From the NCBI GenBank assembly GCA_036897095.1, contig JAYMSP010000179.1, positions 1 through 64,000 of the forward strand: DNA of 64,000 bases, given 5' to 3'. The notes under the pieces are model-generated. The model was not told the origin of the DNA. It did no database searches and saw only the letters and a list, made by a program, of their open reading frames with translations. Origin of the DNA: Plantago elongata. Its lineage: Eukaryota; Streptophyta; Magnoliopsida; Lamiales; Plantaginaceae. Every line of letters starts with the position of its first letter. Positions within the stretch are counted from its first letter, which is position 1. Positions 38,833 to 50,459 of the stretch are shown here, piece by piece. A program made the position numbers and the translations under genes.

Positions 38833-39681
38833 TATAAAGTAAAGGAATGCATTGTATTTGAACATATTTTTTGGAAATTTCAGTGTCGTTGAATAGTTTA
38901 TAACATTGAACAAATGTATAAGTCATGTCGTATGTTATCTACCTATACAAAGCCCTTTATAGAGGAGTTAATTAACCATCATACATTAGTGCATATTCAA
39001 TATATACAAAATTTTATGAGAGACTTCTCTATATAGAGACTCCGAGAGATTTACTTCTTTCATATGTTTAATATGTGATAATTCTCCCCTTTTAAAGCGT
39101 AATATACTCTTCCACGTTACTTCAAACATCAAAGTATGTTAACTATTATATATTTCATAACATAGCAGTATAAATATTTACTTTTAATTAAAAGTTAAAA
39201 GGCAGTATTTTTAAGATGTAGTTAGCTAAAACTCTGAGGACTGATATGTGTTGTAAATTTTGTATATTAAAAATACAAGATCTCGTGCTCAAGTTGTAAA
39301 GAATTATGTTTATAATTAATTATTATTTAAGTATTTAAAAAGTATTACAAAATATACTTTTCAGTATTTTGGAAATAGAAAAACATGAAACGGCAGAAAA
39401 GGAGCGGAATCCGGTCAATGGATAAGCAGTTACATAAATTAATACTACTAGTAGCATAAGATCAGTTGGACTAATGATTCAAACCATATGACGTTAAAAG
39501 ATGCCACCTCTTCCCCATATGCCTCATCGAAAAGTGTCCCCCTCCGCATATTACACGGCTATTATTGTTATTGTTTACTTCAAATTTTTTTTGGTGCACA
39601 CCCACAAATATAAATAAAATATATAATGTTGTATATAATTGGTAAACATGAATATTACATCACTAAACGGTGGTTGACGCA

Positions 39682-39868
39682 ATTACTAATAGATTTAAGA
39701 TCACTTAAATTTTTTAAGTTTAAAGTATGTGCATGTAAAAAATACCGATAGAAAAAGATCCACTTCTAATATTAAATTACTAATAGATTTAAATTCACCT
39801 AAAATTTTAAGTTTAAACTCTGTGTATGTAAAAAATACCGATAGAAAAAGATCCACTTCTAATATTAA
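39682..39868. repeat. Two-copy 93-94 bp tandem duplication
   Basis: Two adjacent units share ATTACTAATAGATTTAA at the start and GATAGAAAAAGATCCACTTC near the end. The second halves are identical by eye; the first halves show a few differences. Confidence 0.9.
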
Positions 39869-40734
39869 ATTACCAAATGAGAAAGAATATTTAAGAGGGA
39901 TGGTGGCCACCACATCGGGGTTGAGGCTAGTCCCCAAATATGAAAATTTTGTTAGGAAATTGGTTCGTATGACTATCCCATAGGGACGGAGACCATCCCA
40001 TGAGGATTGGGTCTAAAGCTCCACCGTGCAGCCTAACGTTGATCTCAAAGAGGCCTGGCGTGTTTGCATTTATATAGGCGGACCAGTTCAAAGAGGTGAT
40101 TTGTGAGAAATTATCGGCATTTTCTTTTTAAATTTAGTTATGAATTACAAAAATACATTCAGATATATTTTATTCTTTTTAATCTTAATTTTTCACTTTT
40201 ATTCTTTGGTTCTTCAAATCTCAATTGCAATAATTGAAATGGAAATTATTTTTATTTTATTCATTATCTTTCTTTTTTATCATCTGTACTTATGAAAATT
40301 TTAAATTAAAAATACTTTTAATGATAAGTCGGTTCATCTTCAACAAATAGATGTGGGTTTGAGTCAATTTGATCGTTTATAGAAAAAATGAAATTTGGAA
40401 GTTTGTTAACACTCATTTACTGTAACCTGACGCCCACTTGCCATTCACTACTCACAAATCACAATAACTCCTCTTAAATATTAATTTCAATTGAATTGAA
40501 TTCAAAAAACATTATATGTACCAATCTCGAAGCAGTCAGTACCAAAACAATGAGTAGTTGATAAATGTACTAGTCGCTCTCTCACACAAGAAACATAAGA
40601 CCAAAACCAGCAACCACACTCCAGGCATGCGCACGGTAGCAAACTCCATCACTCTCCACTCCACAACACTCAAACCCACTCCCTCACGCTAACATACACC
40701 ACATTCCAACAAACTCAAACTCACTCAACCAACA

Positions 40735-43700
40735 ATGGCGGCTTTTGCCGCCTCTATCTCACTGTTCCTCCTCCTCCTCTCCACCACCGCCATGCTAACA
40801 TCCGCCCAGATTCACAACGCCGACACAGACGCCGAGATCCAAGCCCTCACCTCCATCAAACTCTCCCTCCACGACCCTCTCGGAGCTCTCTCCGGCTGGC
40901 TTCCTTCCACTCCGGCCGCTCCCTGCGACTGGCACGGCGTTGCCTGCTACAATCGCCGCGTCAGCGAGCTCCGGATTCCACGCCTCCAGCTCTCCGGCAC
41001 GCTCTCGCCGCAGATCAGTAGCCTCAGGATGCTCCGGAAGCTTAGTCTCCGGTCAAACTCACTCAACGGTACGGTTCCTGCGTCTCTATTCCAGTGCACT
41101 TTGCTACACTCGGTTTTCCTTCAGTATAACTCGTTTTCCGGTGGCTTGCCACCGGAAATCGCGAATCTCACTGGATTAATCGTCTTCAATGCGGCTGGAA
41201 ATAGTTTGTCAGGGAGAATTCCAGGTGAAATCCCTAGGAGCCTCCGGTTTCTGGATTTATCGTCGAATGCGTTCTCCGGTGAGATTCCGGAGAGTGTTTC
41301 TGGTGGTTCGCAGTTAGAGCTTGTTAATTTGTCGTATAATGAGATTTCAGGTGAGATACCGGCTAGTTTAGGGCAATTGCAGAATCTGCAGTATCTGTGG
41401 TTAGATTACAATCGGTTAGTAGGTACATTGCCTTCTGCTTTAGCTAATTGTTCGGCTCTAGTTCATTTAAGTGCTGAGGGAAATGCTATTTCCGGTGTTG
41501 TGCCGGCGGCTATAGGTGGTTTGCCGAATCTTCAGGTTGTTGCGTTGTCACGCAATAATTTGACCGGTTCTGTGCCTGGTTACTTGTTTTGTAATGTGTC
41601 CGGTTCACCTCCGTCGATTCGGATTGTGCAGTTGGGTTTTAATGGATTTACGGAGATTGGTGCTCCAGTTCTGGGGGTGTGTTATAGTTCTATTGAGGTT
41701 TTGGATCTTAAGGAGAATAGATTAGCTGGGGAGTTTCCACTGTTTTTGACAAGTATGTCTAATTTGACTGTGGTGGATTTTTCGGGGAATAGGATGTCTG
41801 GTCCGATTCCGAGTGAGATTGGGAATTTGACGAGATTGGAAGAGCTGAGGTTGGCGAATAACTCTTTTGGTGGGTCGATTCCAGATAGTTTCGTGAGATG
41901 TGCGAGTTTGAAGGTTGTTGATCTTGACGGAAATGTGTTCACTGGGGTGGTTCCTGCTTTCTGGAGTGAGTTGAAAAGTTTGAGGGTTTTAAATCTTGGT
42001 GGCAATAACTTCTCAGGTTCTTTTCCTCCGGGCTTTGGGGGTTTGACTGCACTTGAGAGCCTGAGTTTAAGAGGGAATGGCTTAACTGGAGTGTTGCCAG
42101 AGGAATTAATGGTCTTGAGCAATTTGAGCATGCTGGATCTGAGTGGAAACAAGTTTCGAGGGTCTATTCCAGCGAACATTGACAGATTGAAGCAGCTTAT
42201 GGTTTTGAATCTCAGTGGCAATGCTTTTTCGAATTCGATCCCAGAAAGTATTGGAAGATTGTTCAAGTTGACTGTTGTTGATCTCAGTAAGCAGAACCTA
42301 TCAGGGGTGCTGCCTATTAGTTTGTTGGGTTTACCCAATCTGCAAGTTATTGCATTGCAGGATAACAAGCTTTCGGGTGATGTTCCTGAAGGTCTGAGTA
42401 GCCTGTTGCAATTACGGTACTTAGATCTTTCTTTCAATTCATTTTCTGGCCACATATCTCCCACATTCGGCTTCTTGAAATCACTAGTTGTTCTGTCATT
42501 GTCAAACAATCACATTTCTGGCTCTATTCCTCAAGAAATTGGTTCTTGTGCAGCTCTTGAAGTTATTACTCTCCATTCAAACTCTTTAACAGGTCAAATC
42601 CCAGTAAATTTTTCACACCTCTCACACTTGCGTGTCCTTGATTTAGGGATGAATAACCTTTCAGGTCAAATACCAGAATCGCTTTCTGATTGCTCCACTT
42701 TAACTCTTCTCTCACTTGAGTCGAACCAACTGACAGGAGAAATTCCGGCTAACCTCACATTACTTAATAGCTTGACCTATCTGAATGTTTCAGACAATAA
42801 TTTAGTTGGTGAAATCCCAGTGGTTTTAGGTTCTAGGTTCAACAATCAGTCATCTTTCATAGGTAATCAAGGTCTATGTGGAAAACCTTTACACAGAGAA
42901 TGTGACGAGGATGGCAAGGACAAGAGGAGAAACAAAGTGATTCTCTTCATTGCTGTGGCTGCTAGTGGAATCCTGCTCATGTTATCTTGTTGTTGCTTTT
43001 ACGTGTATAGCTTCTTGAGGTGGCGAGAGAAGTTGAGAAATAGCAGGATGGATGGTGAAAAGAAGCCAAGCCCAGCTCGGCCCAGTTCACGGACCAGTGG
43101 GGGAACTGGTCGTCGAAGTAGTGAAACTGGAGGTCCCAAGCTCATCATGTTCAATAACATGATCACTTTGGCCGAAACTATACAGGCAACTCGGCAATTC
43201 GACGAAGAAAATGTGCTGAGCCGAGCCCGGCATGGCGTGCTCTTCAAGGCTTGTTACAATGATGGAATGGTACTCGCAATTCGCAGACTTCCTTCGAGTT
43301 CTCTTGACGTTAACACATTTAGGAAAGAAGCCGAATCATTGGGCGGAGTGAAGCACAGAAACCTAACAGTTCTTCGTGGATACTATGCTGGTTCCCCGGA
43401 TCTCAATCTGCTTGTCTACGATTACATGCCGAATGGAAATCTTGCTACATTGTTACAAGAAGCATCCCACCAAGATGGACATGTTTTGAACTGGCCAATG
43501 CGTCACTTAATCGCCTTAGGCATTGCTCGAGGCCTTGCTTTCCTCCACGCAGCTTCCATGGTGCATGGCGACGTCAAGCCCCAAAACGTGCTTTTTGATG
43601 CAGATTTTGAAGCCCATTTATCAGATTTCGGTCTGGACAAGCTGTCAAAGGTCGTAGCCGAAACCTCTACCTCAGCATCAGTCGGCACACTAGGTTACAC

Positions 43701-44079
43701 AGCACCAGAGGCAACTGTAATGAATGCAGTAGCAAAAGAGTCCGATGTCTACAGCTTTGGTATAGTACTGTTGGAGCTCCTAACTGGAAAAAGGCCAGTT
43801 ATGTTCACCCAAGATGAAGACATTGTGAAATGGGTGAAAAGGCAACTTCAGAGAGGCCAAATTTCAGAGTTATTAGAGCCAGGACTCCTCGAACTTGACC
43901 CGGAATCTTCAGAATGGGAAGAGTTTTTGCTTGGAATCAAAGTAGGATTGCTCTGCACAGCACCGGACCCATCAGATCGACCCACAATGGCAGATATCGT
44001 GTTCATGCTAGAAGGCTGCCGGGTCGGACCGGACATCGCCTCCTCCGCAGATCCGACCACACTGCCTTCCCCTTCATAA
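40735..44079 (+). CDS. LRR receptor-like kinase, At4g36180-like, with atypical kinase domain
   Basis: Intronless frame of 1114 residues. It has a signal peptide (about 1-24, ending TSAQ) and an LRRNT cap with CDWHGVAC. About two dozen plant-type LRRs with the LxGxIP pattern follow, to about residue 690. A transmembrane helix spans about 734-760, then a Ser/Arg-rich juxtamembrane segment. The cytosolic kinase domain spans about 815-1095. It closely resembles the Arabidopsis At4g36180 group (for example VLRGYYAGSPDLNLLVYDYM and RPVMFTQDEDIVKWVK). The kinase has DFG (D964) and the loop HGDVKPQN (H944), so Arg of HRD is Gly (non-RD). The usual VAIK lysine position reads LAIR (R850), and the Gly loop is degenerate (LSRARHGVLFK). 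I recall the same SIRRLP reading in the Arabidopsis relative, so weak or absent catalysis is likely ancestral. The ligand is unknown. It should act at the plasma membrane. Confidence 0.96.
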   Translation: MAAFAASISLFLLLLSTTAMLTSAQIHNADTDAEIQALTSIKLSLHDPLGALSGWLPSTPAAPCDWHGVACYNRRVSELRIPRLQLSGTLSPQISSLRMLRKLSLRSNSLNGTVPASLFQCTLLHSVFLQYNSFSGGLPPEIANLTGLIVFNAAGNSLSGRIPGEIPRSLRFLDLSSNAFSGEIPESVSGGSQLELVNLSYNEISGEIPASLGQLQNLQYLWLDYNRLVGTLPSALANCSALVHLSAEGNAISGVVPAAIGGLPNLQVVALSRNNLTGSVPGYLFCNVSGSPPSIRIVQLGFNGFTEIGAPVLGVCYSSIEVLDLKENRLAGEFPLFLTSMSNLTVVDFSGNRMSGPIPSEIGNLTRLEELRLANNSFGGSIPDSFVRCASLKVVDLDGNVFTGVVPAFWSELKSLRVLNLGGNNFSGSFPPGFGGLTALESLSLRGNGLTGVLPEELMVLSNLSMLDLSGNKFRGSIPANIDRLKQLMVLNLSGNAFSNSIPESIGRLFKLTVVDLSKQNLSGVLPISLLGLPNLQVIALQDNKLSGDVPEGLSSLLQLRYLDLSFNSFSGHISPTFGFLKSLVVLSLSNNHISGSIPQEIGSCAALEVITLHSNSLTGQIPVNFSHLSHLRVLDLGMNNLSGQIPESLSDCSTLTLLSLESNQLTGEIPANLTLLNSLTYLNVSDNNLVGEIPVVLGSRFNNQSSFIGNQGLCGKPLHRECDEDGKDKRRNKVILFIAVAASGILLMLSCCCFYVYSFLRWREKLRNSRMDGEKKPSPARPSSRTSGGTGRRSSETGGPKLIMFNNMITLAETIQATRQFDEENVLSRARHGVLFKACYNDGMVLAIRRLPSSSLDVNTFRKEAESLGGVKHRNLTVLRGYYAGSPDLNLLVYDYMPNGNLATLLQEASHQDGHVLNWPMRHLIALGIARGLAFLHAASMVHGDVKPQNVLFDADFEAHLSDFGLDKLSKVVAETSTSASVGTLGYTAPEATVMNAVAKESDVYSFGIVLLELLTGKRPVMFTQDEDIVKWVKRQLQRGQISELLEPGLLELDPESSEWEEFLLGIKVGLLCTAPDPSDRPTMADIVFMLEGCRVGPDIASSADPTTLPSPS

Positions 44080-45284
44080 TTTGTAAACCACTGCTTGTTT
44101 ACATGTACTATTGTTCATTTCCACCATTGGCGTAGCTGTCCATTATCCATTGTCTTGTTTTATGATCAGTTTCCTAGATTTTGTTTGGCTTGTTAGTGAT
44201 AGTGTAATGTTTTTGAATAAATTTTGGCGCTTGCCTTTTGTTTTGTATCATGCTGCTGAGTAGTAAATCTGGTTGATTTGAATGGTATTTGGTAGTTATT
44301 GAGTTAGTGCCGGCAGAATATTGCTGGGTCACCACCACCTAGTTACTATTTGGATGTAACAATGACAAATGAAAGTGCTTATTTTGTCTAAAGTTTCACT
44401 AATTTCGTCTTAATCCTCCTGTTGTTTTTCTCTTGTCCTCTGTTTGCATAGCTTTTAAAATTCTTTTGACATAGATTTTCTTTTGGCCCCAGTTGGTTTT
44501 GTTCTGCACTGCTAGATGGTTGACAAAAACATATTTTCGAAATTTTATTAGCATTTATTGTAATGTTGTACCTTTTGTTTTGACATGGGCAAATTGCAAT
44601 TCATACAATACAACTATATAGACTATAGTTTTGGGATAATTCTTGCATTGGTTAAGCTCAAACTACTGCTGCCATAACCCATAAATGTAATTACTACATG
44701 TCATAAGGTGGATTTTGTAACTCCGTTCCGGAAATATTTTGCCGTGCAACAGGCAGGGTCCGTTTTCGTTCCGAGATGCATTTTTCACTATAAAAATCCG
44801 CGATTTCATGAGATTCTGTACTGCAGCATTACCAAAACTTTACTATAGGACCTAGAAGAAAAGGGCTTAAAAGTGTTATTGCTTGAGTAGATAGGCTTAA
44901 AAGATACTCAGTGGTGAATTTAAGCATGCCAGTGTGAATAAAACAGTGCATTTGTTGTGACACTAATTTGAGCCAACAGGAAAGGGGGCGAAAACTACGC
45001 ATGAAGACACGAAAGTGGCCAAAAAGTCACACGAGAAAAAATAAAGGCCGAAATTGGTATGAATTGGAGAGTGATGTGATTTGGACAGCTGCACATTAGA
45101 TACGGTGTTGTGCTGTCATGTCCATGTGGTTTCCAGAAATTAGGTGGGACTCATCCGTATTATTTTATTGCTTAAATCTGAGCAAACAAGATTTATTTTA
45201 GCTGGTCACTCTGCCATCTCAATTCTCTAAGAAGAAACTGCAAATGTAGCCGTTAATATTGCAGGTCACCAAATAATTCATAAT

Positions 45285-45390
45285 TCCCGGTCCGTTATAA
45301 TTAAAATAAATTTTTATCGTCAACGTTCCTGACATACAACTCATTTTAAAAGGCGTATAAAATTAAATTGTTTCATTATTAACGAATAAA
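45285..45390. mobile_element. Stowaway-like remnant
   Basis: Left CCCGGTCCGTTATAATTAAA and right TTGTTTCATTATTAACGAAT pair imperfectly, and the right arm matches that of the element at 36165-36401 (ATTATTTCATTATTAACC). Confidence 0.4.
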
Positions 45391-47599
45391 CAATATTATT
45401 GCAAGTTGTAATTTGCTTCGTACTTTTGGCAGGGAATGACTAATTATTTCTTTAATTGTACAACTATAACGTCTATTAGTTGGTTACAATATGATAAAGT
45501 ATGTTTAGGAATTTGGCAGAGTTTAAATTAATCTGTATGTTTACATGAGGGTCCATTGACTAATGATTCTACGATTCCCCATGTTTTATGGTTATGGACA
45601 CTGGGCTGAGTTTTTCGATCGCTCTATACTTTTGAAATGGATACCTGTTTCGAGCTCTTGTTATATAAATGTAGTTCCTTTCTAGTGGAGTGGTTTATCG
45701 AAGTTTTTATAGTGAACTTCATTGGGTTTAAGAAAATGTGCTTGGTCAATGTCGAAATACCTCTAAGATCAAGATTTACATTTTAATTCACAAACAATTT
45801 CTACATTAACACTGATATATACCCACATGAGGAGGACGACATGAAGTCAATTTTAATATATGAGTACATTTTTATTTGATAATTAGTGTGACATCTTAAA
45901 TTAAACAAGACTAGTAATTATATCAATGAAGTGCATCTTTCATTTTAAAATTTCATTTATACGGAATGGAGTTAATCATGTTTAATCTATATCAATATTA
46001 AGGTGGGTGACCGAATGTAAGAGAACGTATCTCAATGTGCAAGCAAGTGGGGATAGAGTGAGCATATAAAGCTGTGTCTTATGTTGCTTGGTCGTGTATA
46101 ACTTGGAGGGATGTTCAAGATATGTTGCCTACAACCCACAATAAAACAAAATGTTATAAATTGTAAGGTTGGGATACAGTTTAAAATTAAGTTGTATGTG
46201 AGGAAACTTGAGAATAGATGAACCATGGAGTTTATTGGTCCCATAGAGAACATGAATTGATTCGTGGGGCCAACGCGTCATACGAAAAATAATTGACGGA
46301 TGAATGTGCCGGCTCAAGTGGTCTAGCATTGTCCCACAAGCGGGTTCGGCATTACAAGTAAACGTAATTCCACTTAGTTTCTAATAATTTTAATTTAGTT
46401 AGATTCAAAACACTACCCATATCAATATGCTTGTGCTATTTGTTTCTGATAATCATATGTAAAAACTTTAGTTAAGCGTGTTCATTGCATATCAATTTTA
46501 GGATAAGTAATTCAGTGATAAATCCCTATTTGCTTACAACTGAGGACACGTGCGATATAAATAACATATCTTGCTTTGTATGGTTAACACATAATCCGGA
46601 CAATAGTTTTGGGTAACTTTGTCAGTCTAAAATGTCGGGTCTCGTCCTAGTCGTGGATGAAGCGTTTCAACATGATTATTGTACTTAAATGGATCTATGG
46701 ATTGTTTGACTTGTATTTCAATTGAACTATCTCAATTCGAGTTATATTTTTTATATATAAAAATAATATAAAAATTCAATTGTTATTGAGATAGCTCAAT
46801 TTAAATTATCATTCAAACCGTTGTGTAGTTCTATTGAATAATCCAATAAGGTCAAACACCAAAGCCCATCAAGAGGAACTCAAAAGGAAAGCAATGCATT
46901 CTTGTTGGGCTTGGCGGGCGAAGCAGCAGCTTGTGTACACTTCACTTGTCTTCTTCCAAACACGGGCTTTCACAGCATACTCGATATTGCACAAGTGCAC
47001 TTAGCCCATTGAAAGATCCTAATTAAGTCCAATTTCACTAAATTTAGTTACTCTTTACGGATTAAATTAATTTCTCTAAACTCAAATTTATTTATCATAG
47101 GTAGTAATGTTTAATTTTATACAAACCATAAATTATATAGAAAAGCACAAAAATATGCCACTCTACATGATGGACTTACAAATAAAGCTTGTTCACTAAA
47201 ACCACTATAAATAAGTCCATTCTATTTTATTTTGTCCTAATTCCTTTCTTGTTTTCTCATTGTACCATCATTCATTCTTCCATTTTTCTCCGCTCGTTTC
47301 TCTCTTCTTTTTGTTTTTCTCTCAATTTCTACTCGCTTCTTCATCCAACAAGCTTTATCCCTCATCTCTCTTTGATATTTTCACCCTTTTATTCTCATTT
47401 TCACCCTTTAAAAAAATTGTCCTGATTCGATTTTTGGATGTGGAAGAATAGGAAAGACCTGGGCAATGCGGCGCTACTCGAGATTAGTTAATGAATTTTG
47501 TATAGATAATTATTGTAGAAATTTAACAACAACCGTCAACAACTAATTGTTGCCTGAATATGGAAAAAGAAAGGCACTAATTTTCTAGAATATAAGTTA

Positions 47600-48450
47600 C
47601 AGATAAATTTTAGTTAGTTTCATGCCCATCTTTGTTGGTTTTATGTTTACTAGTCTCAAAACGTTAATTTTATTGTATAAAAAGTTAGTTTCACAAATAT
47701 TCAAAAATGCATATTTGTATTATTTTCAGGAAAATTAGCTTCATAATAAATATTAGTTCCACTAAGCAATCCATGCTAGTTTCAGAAGCATAAATGTTGG
47801 TTTCCCTAATTTCATACCAAGTCAAACTAGTTTCAGGAATATAAAAGTTAGTTTCACAAACATAATAGTTAATTTATTTCATGTTTGTACTAGTTTCAGG
47901 GATTTTGATTCAACTAGTTTCAGGATTTTTATAGTTTTGAAACTAACTTTTATGAACATGAAACCAGGATTTTTGAACATGGAACAAGTCTTTGTGGTTC
48001 TGAAATTAATATAATTTTTTTTGAAACTAGTATAAAGGCACCTGAAACTAAATTAAATTCACATGAAACTAATTAAACTAATATTTATTACGTGATGGAA
48101 CCTGAAACCAACATTTTTTTAGTTGCTGAAACTAACATTAATGAATATGAAACTAACTCTGTGTCCCTGAAACTAACTTTATCGAACATATAACTAAAAT
48201 TGATGAACTTGAAACTAATTTATGAGTTTTTAAAACTATTTTAATGAACCTTGAATTAATACTATTTATACTAAAATTAATGTAAAAATCTTGAAACTAG
48301 TATAATGACACCTGAAACTAACTTCAATTCACATGAAACTAATTAAACTAATATTTGTTGTGTGATGAAACCTGAAACCAACATTTTTTAGTTGATGAAA
48401 CTAACATTAATGAATACGAAACTAACTATGAGTTCCTAAAACTAGTCTAA
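47600..48450. repeat. TGAAACTA octamer array, left block with orientation switch
   Basis: From about 47615 to 47930 the octamer appears as TAGTTTCA (about seven exact copies by eye). After about 47936 it appears as TGAAACTA (about twelve). Copies are 20-40 bp apart. A higher-order repeat with a 270 bp shift joins 48023-48173 and 48293-48441 (GAAACTAGTATAA, ATGAAACTAATTAAAC, GAAACCAACATTTTTT). No coding frame. Confidence 0.85.
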
Positions 48451-48529
48451 TGAAATACATGCGGGTCATACCATTTTATATATGAGTTTAGTATACATAA
48501 TTATTTTCAGTTTATGTTCTTCATTCCCA

Positions 48530-50160
48530 GCCTTTTCTCACACGTATTCTCTCTATTATTATTTCTGGATCATCCATAAACCCTAGTTTCTGGAGCAATT
48601 TCCCATGAATTCATTATGCGATCATCAGGTAATGTCCATTCAAGCTCGATTTTGATATTATTGAGTTCGGTTTTGCCTTTTGTTGCTTCGAATTTGGTTC
48701 GTTGCTTCAACTTTGAATCACGATGCTTCGTTTTTTGTGATTTCATCGCGTAGACATAGTATTTCGTTTTTTGTTGTTGATTCCTTGATGTCGCTCAATT
48801 TCACTTTGTGTGGTTCAATTTTGTGATTTCATCGCAATTTTGTGTTGCTTCGAGTTTGAATCAGTCTGTTGCTGATTTAAGTTATTTTTTAACCTTGTCC
48901 TCACCTCGTTTTTGCTTGATAGCATTTCAATGGCGGATAGAATCGAACGTGAATGCTACTATTCAAGTGAACACGGAGCATCCTGATCATGTCTTAGACA
49001 TGTAGGTAAGTGTTTTTTAGTTGCGTTTATTGTTCGTAATTGATGCTTTTGCTAGATCTGTGATTTTTCATATATATGGTTCCTTTTATGTGAAACTCTA
49101 GGTTTTAATATTTATTGTCTAGTTTTACATGAAAATACTCTACGTTTTACAAGCTTTTATTATGTTGTGGTATGTATATGCCTTTGACGGGATTTGTTGT
49201 TTGTTTGATTTTTCTGGATTTTCCGGCATGTGTAAGTGTTTTTTTATAAATTGTATATGTTTTATCATAAATTGTCTAGTTTTTTTTTGTATAAATACTT
49301 TTTGTTTTAATAGAAATTATTTATGTTGTTCGTTATTGTTGGTTTAATTTTTTTTGTATAAATTGTATATGTTTTAATATGAATTGTCTACTTTTTTTTG
49401 TATAAACAGTTTATGTTTCAGTAGAAATTGTCTATATTGTTCGTTGTTGCTGGTTTAATATTTTTGTATAAATTGTCTATATTTTACATAAAGTATCTTG
49501 TTTTCTTTATAAATGGTCTATGTTTTAGTTGAAATGGTTTATATTTTAGTTTAAGTTGTATATGTTGTTTGTTGTTGCTGATTTAGATTTTAGTTTAAGT
49601 TGTCTATATTTTAGTAGAAATGGTTTAGATTTTAGTTTAAGTTGTCTATGTTTTAGTAAAATGGTCTATATTTTAGTTTAAGTTGTTTATGTTGTTGTTG
49701 CTGGTTTAGTTTTTATAGAAATTTTCTATGATTTACTACTAGTTTAGTTTAAGTTGTTGTTGTTGTTGTTACTAGTTTTTATATAAATGGTTTAGTTTTT
49801 TTTGTATAAATGATTATGTTTTAGTAGAATTTGTTTATGTTGCACGTTGTTGCTAGTTTTATAAATTGTCTATGTTTAACTACAAATTGTCTAGTTTGTT
49901 GCATAAATGGTCTTTGACTCATTGTTTGTTGGTTGAGTTTTTTTTGTATAAATTGTCTATGTTTTACTATACAATGTCTAATTTTTTGTATAAATTATCT
50001 ACGTCTTTTGATACTTTTGTTGTATGTATTAGATATTTGTAAAAAGGGTGGTTGAACAAGATTGATTACAAAAATTGAGACGCTGTCGAAGAAGCGGCCG
50101 AAGCACAATCAAGAGTGTGAGAAAAGCAATTATTGAAGATGTACTATTGACGAATAAAAT
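48530..50160 (+). other. Gene-like interior of the repeat-rich unit
   Basis: Between the octamer arrays, 48530-48630 looks like a plant leader and first exon (TAAACCCTAGTTTC, then ATGAATTCATTATGCGATC and an AG-GTAATG donor). A second exon-like stretch at 48920-49005 (MADRIERECYYSSEHG in one frame) is followed by GTAAGT. A lysine-rich stretch at about 50066-50125 (KIETLSKKRPKHNQECEK) ends in a stop. The pieces do not join into one open frame that I can defend. This may be a captured host fragment or a decayed gene. Confidence 0.28.
49080..50035 (+). repeat. AT-rich irregular tandem array, core AATTGTCTATGTTTTAGTA
   Basis: Variants of the core recur every 20-60 bp, interleaved with TTTTTTGTATAAATTGTCTA and TTGTTCGTTGTTGCTGGTTTA. 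The units are unequal, so it looks like a mixed minisatellite rather than a simple one. Confidence 0.75.
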
Positions 50161-50459
50161 TGAACTTCAAGTTTATTTTTAAATATTTATTTTGTTGGGT
50201 AAATAGGTTGTTACTAATGTTTACAAGCTAAAACATAGACAAGTTCATAATAAACCCAAACAATTTAGTGTAAAAAGTCAACATAGTTTAATTTGGATGA
50301 ATATTAATTGATAAGCTGACTGTTTAAATTTGGGGGGAGAAAATTTGTGGTCGACCAACGAATTTTTATACTGTCTAGTTTTTAAGGTAAATTACCTATA
50401 TTTATCTATTATAGTGGTTTTTTGGAATTTTTCAATATATAGGGGTCTCTTGCAAGACG

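Larger units (their letters stand above)
37261..40734. other. Spacer between membrane-protein gene and LRR kinase
   Basis: AT-rich, with a MITE copy (37407-37570), a long-arm foldback element (38045-38538), a Stowaway MITE (38598-38832) and a 93-94 bp tandem duplication (39682-39868). The final 150 bp before 40735 are rich in C and A and look like the receptor kinase leader. No other gene is supported; the segment at 39890-40090 is less AT-rich but unrecognised. Confidence 0.6.

Noticed and set aside
41682-42509. Long minus-strand open frame (275 codons) antisense to the LRR kinase
   Set aside because: It mirrors the repeated LRR codons of the sense gene, has no recognisable features, and is explained by codon composition.
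47189-47451. Plus-strand frames of 63-78 codons before the octamer array
   Set aside because: They come from a T/C-rich tract with Phe/Ser/Leu bias and no other coding sign.
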